Positions 47,801 to 59,800 of a stretch of DNA of 64,000 nucleotides are shown here, in pieces. The translations under genes were made by a program, and so were the position numbers. Source of the stretch: Micromussa lordhowensis (lineage: Eukaryota > Cnidaria > Anthozoa > Scleractinia > Lobophylliidae); assembly GCA_964020085.1 (NCBI GenBank), contig OZ026600.1, positions 38,123,919 through 38,187,918 on the forward strand, written 5' to 3'. Numbering within the stretch: the stretch's first letter is position 1; each line of letters starts with the position of its first letter. The notes beneath the pieces were generated by a model. It saw nothing but the letters and a program-made list of their open reading frames with translations, was not told the origin of the DNA and did no database searches.

Positions 47801-50800
47801 AGACCGACAGTATATCATTTACATAATTAACAGGATTAATTAGAATGATTTATCTCCTCAGGAACTGGCCAAAATTAAAGAGGCATACGCAGAAGGTAGG
47901 TGAAACTACTTAGTTGTAGGTATTCTATACCGCAAAGCATTATGCCAAGTTGTCCATGCAGGCGGAGTTCATCCTGGGTTCTGTAGCATGAAGCGACTAG
48001 GAGTATTTCTACTCCCCCCTGCATGTGCGAGTCCATCGCAGGGTTACCCTCAGCATTAAATTCACCGGTACCCATGTGAGCTTGCAAGAGCAATGATCAC
48101 TAACGTGGTCATTTCTTTATTCTGACTTCATAGCGTATGGCAGGTCGCTAGAAAAAGATCTTAAAGGAGACACGAGTGGCCACTTTGAAGATTTGTTAGT
48201 CGAGTTAAGCAAGGTAAGTTAGCCGTTACCTTATTCTTTCTTCTTATCATGATGGAATTTAATGAAAAAAATAGAATAACAGAGCAGTTCGGCAAAGTTT
48301 CACGGTAAACATTTCCTGTTGTAATGCGCACATATATTTCTGTAGTAAAACATTCATTGGGATGGTATTTGGAAGTTTTGAATCCGTTTATAAAAATATG
48401 ATTATCATAAACGGTCATTTCACGGGGAAGTTTTCTTTTAACGTAACTTTTCTCATTTGCATTTAAATGTAATCCAACGTAGATGCGAGGCATTTCGGGC
48501 TGAAACTACAAATTTGCCCGAAATTGCCTCACTTACTCTCATTGTGGATTCAGCCTATACACTTAATGGCTCACAGATTATGTCAGTTTTAACTGAGAAA
48601 GACCTTGGTGTGCATGTTTCTACCAAGTTATCTTGGAATACTCACATTGACGTCATCATCAGTAAAGCCAACAAGATGCTGGGCATGATCAAAAGAACTT
48701 GTACCAATCAATGCGATCAGAAAACATTAATAATTTTATACAAATCACTTGTTATCTGATGAACTTAGGGTCAGCGAGACGAATCCAGCAAAGTTGATAA
48801 AGGTTTAGCCAAGAAAGATGCAGAAGCGCTCATGCAGGTATCTCATAGAATGCTATAATTTCACCTTTTTACAATACAAGATTAGTTACGAAAGAAACTT
48901 ATTCATTAGTTAGTCTATTTCTAATTTAGTTGTCAATACTCGTCTCCTTCAAATTTAGGAGCTGACTTTTGCTCGGTCCTAACTTAGTTTCTCTCGACTG
49001 TTTATTCAATAAAATTCCACCAGTTTGTCGGTTTATCCATCTGTCGGGTTTTCCATCTATACTCGCAACACCCTTTTAAAAGGCGCCGTGGTCTATAATG
49101 ATTAGTGTAACAGACTTCGGAAACAGAGGTCTGGGTTCTAGACCTGGCTGCTGTACATGTCGTCATGTTTTGTTCGCGGGTAAGGTACTGACTCTCACAG
49201 TGCCTCTCTTCACTCCTCTCCACTGGGACACAGGTAAATACGGGCGAATTGCTGGAACGATCGAACAAAATACTTGGGGCTGGGAGAAACCTGTCATGGA
49301 CTTCAAAATATTGAGTCATAAAAATATGTGGCCCAAACAGCATAGAGTGTGAGAAGCGAAACAATCTAATTTTATCTCTTTTTCTGATTTTTTTTCTTAT
49401 ATTTTTAACCTCAGGCTAGTTATCTTGGCACGGACGAAGACAAATTTGTACAAGTATTTACTCATCGAAGCTTTGCTCACCTCAAAGTAGTATTCCAGGA
49501 ATACAAAAAGGTAAATATTAACGAAACTGTTCTGGAAACAACAGTTTGCTCTTGATACTTAGTGAAGAATTTCGTCTTCGTTTCAATGTGACTAAGTTAC
49601 CCTGGTTTTAGCGGCTTACCTCCGTTTTAAGGTCTTCTCCCCATGCAAACAGGCTCGGTAATAACATTGTTAAGAACATCGAAAACTCGCTATTTTTAAA
49701 TCCTTACCTTTAATTTTAGAGTCAGAGTTTGTTACAACTTGAACGTTCTGTAATTTCTTGGTCTGGATTTTTTAGATTTGTAACCAAGAAATGGACGAAT
49801 GCATCGAGGAGGAAATGAGCCACGACTTGGAGAAGGGATTTTTAGCATTGGGTACAGTGTTAACGTTATCAGTGTTTTCATTGACTTATTAGCTTGAATT
49901 CAATCATAAAAACGTGTAAAAATGTGTAGACTGCCAGCAGCCGGTGTTTTCTTGCAGGGTGCGGCTGTAGCTAACGTGTGTCCCAATCTCATTCAGGCTA
50001 ACTCGTCTCGCCTTATACTCCCAGCCTCCCTCGAGAAACAAAAAACAGAGTACCTGCAATCTAAAAAGTGTGCTAATTAATCTTATAAAATAACGGAGCC
50101 ACTACACGCGCTCTTTCATTGGTCGATAGGTGTGTTTAGATGAGAGTATGTAAACACGGTTGTGACGTTTTAGATTCGCGTTTATTTTTGAGAATTATTT
50201 TATAAAAGCAATAGAGCGCTTTTCCGTGTTTACATAGCCTCATCTAAACACTCGGAGGGTTGGGAGAATTGTCGAAAGTTATGTCTCGAATTCTCCCAAC
50301 CCTCCTCGTGTTTAGATGAGGCTATATAAACACGGAAAAAGTGCTCTATTGCTTAAATTGTGACTTAGAAACTCGATCGCACAAGAAATGTTCTCATCAG
50401 TTCTTGCATTTTCCCTGTTCTCTTTACAGTGAAGTATACTCGAGATCCTGCCGTTTTCTACGCTGCTAAACTCCAGAAAACGTTAACAGATGGCGATACT
50501 GACACGGCTGGACGCGTCATTCTCACCAGCACAACGGTAAAATTATTACCTCTCAAAGTTAAAACATAACGAACTGTGTAACTTTGTACCGAGTTTACGT
50601 ACTTGATTTTTAGCAGGGAAATAGAGTCATTGTGAAAATACAGCATGAATTTTTAATAGCTACTCTATGCCAATTGACAGAACTTACAGATTTCGAACTT
50701 TTTCTGATGGATCACTAAAGCGTCAAAGCCAGATCACGCATAACTAATAGCTGTTCGGACATGACCCTCATCAGGGCAGGCTGCGAAACGAATTATTCTC

Positions 50801-53800
50801 GTTAAGATTTATTTATACAGAAGGTAAATACAAGGTTCTTTTCCCTCTAGGCCGAGCTAGCAGATATCGTAGGAGCGTACAAAAAGCTTGCCAGCAACGA
50901 TCTCATCAAAGATGCTGAAGCAAAGTTCAGTGACAACATGAAAAAACTGATTCTTCCCAAGTTGAAAAAAGGTATAACTTCATAGTTTTGAATATTTCAC
51001 ATTGTTTGGTTCTGTTTTTTGCTGGGCGGGGTTTTTGGAATTCCCTCTGTAACTTTTTGGTTTCTTTTGTTTAACTACAGCGGGCCAGGAACAGAAAGAA
51101 AAGGTTAGTATTGTCACATTAAACGAATGGGAAACAATGGACTGACTGACTGACCGACCGACTGACTGACTGACTGACTGACTGACTGACTGACTGACTG
51201 ACGGACTGAGTGACTAATAACTGACTGACTGACTGACTTACGGACAAACGAACGAATGAAGAAACGATGTAACGTATGGGTAACCAAGCCAGTGTGTGTG
51301 GGTGTCATGTATTAGACTGATATTCATTAATTTTGTCCTTTTTCACTCACCAATCAAGGAAAAGGCAAGCAGTGATCCTAAGAACAAGAAGGCAGCGGCA
51401 GGTGGGAAACAAGGTGGCGCTGCGGAAAAGAAAGCAGACGCGAAGCCTGCTGCTAACAGGAAACCAACTCAAAAGAAGAAAAGCCAACTAGACGATAAAC
51501 AAGAATACGCAGCGCTGCGAGACGCCATTGATGGTGAGTACTGTCATGGGTCTGTAACACATATCAGGGTTGCCGCAGGTCAGGAAATGTTCAGGAAAAA
51601 AAATGATTCTTTAAGGTCAGGGGAAAGTCAGGGAATTTTATCTTGAGTCAGGTAAAATTGAAATAACTTAACACAGCTGATTTAATACCATTGAAGGCTG
51701 GAAGAATTATTTGGGTCGTTGTGTTCTCAACGATATTTTTCTTAATAAAGGAGGAACATTTATCGGAAACTTGTCAGTCTTGATGAACAGGAAAGGAGAT
51801 GCTTTAAGGGGAGGCTTGATGACGCGACTATATCCATATCTGTATTTATTTGGTCAGGAAAACTCTATTTTTATCAGGGATGAAAAGTCATGCAGGGAAT
51901 TCTGAAAATGGATGAATGTAGCAGCCATTTGGCTTTGTCAAGCAAGATTACTAAAAAGAATATTTTTGTTTTCTCACCTACCAAGCCAATAATAAAAAGA
52001 CGATAAAAGAGATTGTGTGCAGAAATCTCGAGAAGAAAGAAGACGCCAAGAAACTAATTGAGGACTACAATTCCAGATATAGCAAGGTGAATCACTCTGA
52101 AGTCAATTTTGTCAAATTTGTCAATTCCTATAGTTGTAATGTGAAGTGCATGAACGAAGCACATGCTCAAGTGAAATTTTCTGTGCTGTAATTTTAGTAC
52201 AGCGGTTTTGAAATGAATGTCGTAAAACCAAAACCAAAGTAATCACTCCGGTCAATCACAAAGCACTCAGATAATTGAGTGAAAGAACCAATCAAAACTC
52301 CAAGCAAACCAGACGCAAAGCGCGGGAAAACGTGTGTGAGCGAGACATGGTTGGTTTTGGTTTTACTTCTGATTGGATAGAGCGGTTTTTATTTGAGTGT
52401 CGAATAGTAATTGGTTTTACACTTACTACGCCACCCGATTGGCTTAAAAAAACTCGCGCCTTTTTTCATCCAATCAGAAGTAACACCAAAAACCAATCTT
52501 GACTCACGCGCACGCGTTTTCCCGCGCTTTGCTTCAGCTACATGTAAAAACTTCGAGTTTTGATTGGTTCACTGTCTTGTTTATGTCCTTTGTGATTGAC
52601 TAGAGCGATTACTTTGGTTTTGTTTTTAGGACACTCAATTGAAAACCGCTCTAACGAAGTGACACGAGTTTTTTTTTTAAGCCAATCGCGTAGCGTAGTA
52701 AAGCAAAATCAAACCAAATGGAGTTTTTGCACTTTTGACAATCAAGTGAAAACCGCTCTATTTTGCAAAACATATTTTCAGTTTTTAGTTGAGATGTTCC
52801 AAGATGTAAGTGACAGGATGCATTTTTTTTCATCATTTCATCAGGAATTATTTGAATCCTTGGAAGAAAAGTTAGAAGAAGATCTCATTGAAGCTTTGGC
52901 CGCCTTGTCTTTATCCAAAGCTATGTACGACGCTAAGACCTTGGATCAAGCTATGCAGGCGAGTCACTGTCCAAGTTTATCATCAGCTTATAAGCTTTTA
53001 AGTTCCTGCAGTTTGGTCTTCTTCGCTCTAAAGACGTGGTCAGCTTCCATCAATATCAGTATTTGTTTACTCGTTTTGTATTTATTTAAATCGGTCTTTC
53101 TTTTTAGGGTTTGTTTACAAAGGAGATTGTACTGATTGAAATTTTCTCAACGCGAACAAATGCGGTAAGTGAATTGAAGAACATTCAGTTGAGTTCCTTT
53201 GTAATCATGACTTGAAGTATGTTTCACCTTACGGGTAGCTACCTCATGTACCTTTATTATAGTGTAACCATGTTGCCCACTTCTCTATCACAAGACTCAG
53301 GGTTGGAGCCACTGGAAATAAATTGAAGCCACTAGTTTGTAAATTGAAACAATGTGACATTTTTTGTTAATTCATCAGGAAATCGCAGCCATCAGACAAG
53401 CCTATAAGAAAAGTAAGCCATGTCTGTACAATGTCTTTATTTTCAATTTGTCAATGACCCAATCTCTTACAATCGAATTTAATGCTTTAATGTAAAACTT
53501 TTTATGTGTCTCAGAGTACAGGAAAGAGCTTGGACAAGTTATAAAGGACGACACGAGCGGCGACTTTGAAACATTACTGGTAGAACTTTGCAAGGTTTGT
53601 GTTTCCTGCGTTCGAAATATTACTATTTGTACTCTTTAATTACGTACCATTTTAATGCAACGTTAGCATAACAGTTTATTTTTTTGCGAAGTACATCAAT
53701 TTAAGGGGAGCTCGAGAAATTAGCGAGTTTCTTTCTTTGAGTAAAGTTGTCTTTTTTCAGTTTCTCGACTTCTTTTCGTTCCCTGATGTAGGGCCAGCGA

Positions 53801-56800
53801 GAAGAGAGCACAACGGTGAACGATGATTTAGCTCATAAGGACGCTGAGTCTTTGTTGGAGGTGAGGAAATAAATAAAATCGCTTGTTTACTTGTTGTAGT
53901 GACATGTTTACGGTGAAACCTGCTGCTTAGTTGTCAGTCGATGGAACTTTTGATTACCCTGTTAACTTAGATCTGTTCCTATCTTTGTATACGCCAAAGG
54001 ATGTCAATCTGTATCCTTGCAAATTACAACTATTGGTTGTAACAACAAGAACCCATTTGTGCGCCATGCAGATACGAAAAACCACTAAAAAGCCACCCTT
54101 TAGATGTGGCCAAAAACTATATAGAAACGTGTTCCTCATCTAATGCAGCAGCACGAGACCCCGAGGAAAGGTTACAAAATTAACGTAGAACATTCACAAT
54201 TATAGATAGAAGCTGTTATAACAAAAGCTTAATAATAAAAAATGAGAGAAAACGAACACCAAGACTGAGTAAGCTAGAATGACCTAAATCTCCCGCCAAA
54301 TGTCCCTAAACGTCCCATGACACCCCGCGAGCCCCTCCATCGTGCTGTCAGAATAATAATTTCTGACTGATTCGTCCTTCAATCATAGAAAATTACATCT
54401 TTTAACTAGTCAATTTCTCTCCGCAGGCTGGTATAAAGAAGTGGGGCACTGACGAAGAAACCTTCATAGAGATTTTTACCTCGCGCAGTTTCCCTCAGCT
54501 GAGAGCCATGCTTCCCGAATACAAGAAGGTGAATGCAAATCTTACAGTGAATATTTGTCAGTACTTGCTTACATATTTGTTTGTTTGTTTGTCTATTTGT
54601 TCTTATGGCATCAACGGTTTTGCCTAATTTTAAAAAGTTAAGTGGTGTAGTATTCTCAAGGAATAGTTTACCAAGGTCTGATTATCGCAATGTGAATAAT
54701 ACAATATAAACTATATTATTTAACACCAAAAAGAAATACATTTCAATCGCCGCACAAATGCACATTTCACGCCAATTTCATTGTGCTCCCTTATATTTCG
54801 TTTTAGTGGGCTAAGTGTGAAATCGAGGACACAATAGATTCCGAGATGTCAGGTGACCTGCGGCAAGGATTGCAGACTCTTGTCAAGTGCATCAGAGACC
54901 AGAACCAGTTCCTCGCGGACAAGCTGCAAGTTGCACTTCATGACAAATCTACACCTACTGTCGTTAGGATCATTCTGGGAGAGGTGAAGAAATATTTCGT
55001 GTGTACTTGATCAATTACCTAATCATGGTGTCAAACATCTCATGGTTCTTGATTTTGGTAGCAATATAAATTATAATATGCTTTCGAAATTCGTCAATTT
55101 CACCGTAGTAATTTTTTAGTTCCATTGTGTTACTGTGCCCACATTAGAATGACAATATTCTTGTGTACATTCTTGGATCACAGAGTAGAGGGCATGTATT
55201 TCAGTTAAATAAAGTGGATGTGACCAGCAATAATTGACCAATCAAAAAGAAAGAATTAAGCATACTTTTCGGTGCTAAGGAAAGTTCATACATCATGTGG
55301 TTTTACTGTGTTTTGTTTCCATCAACACGCAAAAAATGGTATTTACACAATCTCAGCTTTGGCTATAGTCTAAACATATTCAGCAAACATTTTCGCCATT
55401 TTCAGCCTCAATATTTGTATAAAAAAGAGTGTACTAAAGAATGAGATTGAAATAATTAATGAATAGATGCGAGGCTGGACCTGTGCATCAAAAAGTATTA
55501 TAGCATTTTAGGTAAAGCTTATTTGTTCAATCTGTTTTACATTGAAGTGGTTAATTTACCCTTTTTGTTCTCTCTTGCAGAACACCATCGCTGAGATTGA
55601 GAAGGCTTACAACGCTACCTACAAACCGAAGCTAGCTGCCGAAATCGACTCGAAATGTAGCAATGAATTGAAGAAAGTTCTTTTACCGAAATTGAAAGGT
55701 ATAAAACAAGTCAAGTTTTGAACCTACTCCAAAGAAATATAGTCACCTAACTCCTGTAAAATACGCATTTTTCACTCGAATATTCCGTTCTTATCTACTT
55801 TGTAAATTATATTTTACGTGTCCCACCGTTACAACATGAAAAGAATGTTCAAGATGTCATTTTGAAGTTAAGATTTAAGTCGCCACGGCATGTATATACT
55901 GGACATATCTTACTTTGGCACGTTTTTCGTAGCCGGTTTAACACGCTCTGTATTTTCTTAACCGGCTAAGTTCTGTATATGTGGTGTATTATATATATTT
56001 CTATTTATCGATATATTCTACATTTGGAATATAAGTTGTAAGATAATATAATTACGACAACCCGAGGAACAGGATCCTTGTGAGGTATGTAGGCTCCTGC
56101 ACGTGCACCTTGTAAAGCACTCTCTGTAAGCACCTTGTAAAAATGCACTTTGTAAGAACAGCACTTGTGTTGCACTTGTTTTATTAAGGATGATGAATAG
56201 ACCCTTCGCGATTTCAATACCATCTTTTTCAGTGGACCAGATATGGCGAGCATTGTAGTAAAATGAACTTCTACACATTTTCCAGAATTCAAAGCGAACA
56301 GCCTCAGGGTTTGAGTGCTACAGGACAAAATTTCCAAACTTTGTACAAAACCCTAATAACTGAACAAAGCAAGGGACACAGGGGAATTTTCTCAGTTTAC
56401 GCACGTTTTATTGAGGTTTTTTTTTGCCCTCAGGTTTCATTGAGGGGCTTTTTTGCCCTTCATTAATTTTCTCTTCTCAAGGATTTTTTGATGTATTGCA
56501 AATTCTGGGCTGAACATTAAAACATCAAAAACCGTGGTCAAACGCAAAAATTCGATGCCACTTCCGGTTTTGGTGGCCTCGAGGTTGATGTGCAAGACAC
56601 AAACACGGAAACGTCATAAAACGAGCAGTGATCAATCAAATTAGGAGCTGATAAACCAGGTGGATAATAAGCACTTACTGACTCGCCGCAAGGGAAACAA
56701 GAAGTTTTGTTTCCCCAAGACACTCAACAATGAGGTCGAGGGAAAACAAAACTCACTGTTTCCTGTGGGACCAGTCATCAAGAGTTTTGTTATACCTCCC

Positions 56801-59800
56801 AACTCAAAAATAGAAAAAAGTGGGAAAAAGATACTTGCTTGTGGACTGTCGGCACAACAAACTTGCCTCGGTTTCAAGATGCACAACCTGATCACGTGCG
56901 AGCCGAAAGTTCAAGGTGTTGTTTCTCTAGGGAGTTAGTGAGTTTTGACCCACTACACGTGACACGTTCTCCTCCAATCGGAAAACGTATTTGAGTTGGA
57001 AGGTATAACAACAGTTAATAAAATTACGCGGCAAAGCTTAACTTTTCGTTAACTGCCTTGACCGTTTTGGCTTGAAACTGGGTGATTTAGGATTTTTGAA
57101 ACGTTAAGCGTCGGTTTAAGCGGGAAAGACGGTGTGAACTACAGAGATCCGTATGATCTCCCTGATTGGTTGTTGCCAGATTTAAAATTTACTCGCACAA
57201 GCAACAACCAATCAAACAACACGAATCTCTGTAAATCCACGTCATCAATGTGTAATTTTTCAGTCTGGTCCAGTCTCGCTCGCGTGAGGAAAGAATTAAG
57301 CATGCATAGAGAGACTAAGGAGAGGGGCACGTAAAACGGAATGCAACGCGCACATTAGCATAGTTGCATTACTCAAACATATTGCACATAGTAGGTAATG
57401 TCGCAATTTACAGCCTGTCTGAACCCTGTCTGTGTTTCTTTATTTTCTTTTACCTTTCTGACCCAGTTTTTCATATCCTGTGTATTTAGTGCGGGATTCT
57501 TTAAACCCTTGGAAAATTAGGTTATTCACAATGGCGGGTATAGTTCAGTTCAGAGAGCATTCCCGGTTCACACCTGGGAAGAGAGTAAAAAATAACCGTT
57601 GAAATGGTTCGTTTCAACCACAAAATGACCCCTCCCTTCCCTACAGATGTTTTCGTATGAAAAAAAAGGGTTATGATCGAAGGTACTTGACAAAAGTTCC
57701 CTCTACTTTAAGCAATGCTTTCTATTTAACTTAAGCTTACTCTTGTCTCTTGACGACTTATATTTTGGTCAGCTATCACGTGTTTGTTTTACAATTACAA
57801 CACAATATCACCAAACAAGTTCTTTATGAAATTTCGTAAGCAATACCACCATAATAATCGAACACAGACTCGCCATAAAACCATCGTGTGCTTTGTTTCC
57901 CTTATCTAGGTCAAACTTTCTAAATTATAACGCTACGAGCCATGCTCACTTCGTCTAACTTGGTATCATTTCAGTCATCAAGCGATCCCCAGGTGGGAAA
58001 AACTACAAACCAAATAACGGCTGAGAGGAAGACAATATAACTGGTCACACAAGTTCAGTCGAGAAATAAATGACTTCCAGCTTAATTCTCGATTAGTTTT
58101 CTGAAACCAAGGAATTCACGAACGATTTTAGCCAATCAGGAAATCTCTCTCTTGTCTGAATGGCACGCTGCGTTGCTAAGTAACCATTGCACTCAAAAAC
58201 GTTGAAGGCGGAGACTACTCGTGGATATGGTAATCTTAGTCACGTGGTCAGCGAAAAAAGAGTAACCTGGGAATATAGATAGAACAGAATTCTATTGTTA
58301 ATCCTAACAACAGGACAAGCACCCGTGCCATATATGAAGAAAGCACTTAATCGTGATATGTATCCAGTGTCAGTGTCTCTATAAACGGAAAGCTGGAATA
58401 TTAAAAAGCTTGAGTACAAATAACCATAATTGGCCAACCACTACATGCAATTATCCACTGACTTAATTCACATTTTTCTCTCCTTAACTGTTGTCCACAA
58501 TCTCGTTGTCATTAACAATTCTCTCTAACAGCAAAATCTTTATCTACAGACACAGGGCCAGACAAAGAACCTCAAAAGGTAATTACTGAACACTTCCTGT
58601 TCTGTTTAAGTTCTCTGGTAAGCTAGTTAATGGCGGTCTTACTCTTCAGAAATGAGCTGCCTTGCTGCTATTAAAAAATTGAATCCACGCGATTGACACG
58701 CGAATAGCCATGCACTTCGCCACCGGCCATGGAGCTACTACACGCAGTATTTACATCAAAACTTCTCTTTAAAGGGACGGACAACTAAGAATGTCCGAAG
58801 GAGCACGTGTTTGTGAGGCTGAGCTTTCCTTTATGTAGGATGTCTAGCTTTGTTCGTTTTTCTGCTTTTCAATGACGCGAATTTACTCAGCATCAAGTTC
58901 AGCGCGAGAGATCCAGTAAATTTAAAGCTAAGGGGCAAAAATGGTTTTCATATTCGTTTTACAATCTGTTATGTTTTCTAACATTTTAAATCTCTTTATT
59001 ACGTATTTTTAACTAAACGCCGTTTCTAGAGACTGAAAAGTGAGCGAATTTTAAGTTTTTCTTACGAACAGTACGTGTGACGTCAGGGCAGTACAGTTTT
59101 AATTTTCTTGCTTGCTAAATGCTGATTGGTTAATATAAATTTTGGAAGCATCATTTCTATACATGGAATGTGAGAACGAAAGGAATGTGAGCAGTTTAAA
59201 TTATGTTTCTAAGCGGACGAAATCGTTTTCACAGGAAGAAAAACCAAGTAACGAGAAATCTGGTGAAAGCAAGCCGGAAGTGACGACTTCAGATCAAAGT
59301 GCGGAGGATAGTGAAAAGCCAAGAGGAAATGATGAAGGGTCTGGTAACCAGGAAGAAAAGAAAAAGGAGCAAAGACCGCAATTAACCATTGAAAAGGTTG
59401 GTAACTTTACGTATCCTGAAGTGTGCATTTTAGAGAGGTTTTCACTTGAGTGTCCAAAGTAATCGCGGTATTCGGTTTGGTTTTCCATCACTTGGGGGGT
59501 AGCCCTGCGATGGACTGGCATCCCATCCAGGGGGAGATAGAAATATTCCTACTCGCTTCATGCCACAGAAACTGGAGACAAGCGCTGGCCTGATGGGCCA
59601 CTTGGCTCGTGTGGAGACTTTTTTTCAGTTTTACCTTACCTAAGAGAGCAAAGGTCTACTCGTAACATACCACAGAGATCCCTGGCAGCAAACCGTTCAG
59701 CTTTTGAGATATAATCGGGAATTTACTTTCTTAGGTTTTTATTACTGTTGGTTAAATTCTTGCTTACACAAAAAAAGCAACCGAATATTGGTTTCAATGA

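Noticed and set aside
50745..50785. Minus-strand CUGAUGAGGGUCAUGUCCGAAC
   Set aside because: CUGAUGA is present, but GAAA is reduced to GAA and helix II has only two or three pairs, so it is too degenerate to list as a ribozyme.
59142..59234. Extra coding sequence upstream of exon 59235 as part of the main transcript
   Set aside because: The frame is open, but a good acceptor (TTTTCACAG) before 59235 and phase agreement with exon 58578 favour splicing; kept only as an alternative start for a separate core-5 protein.
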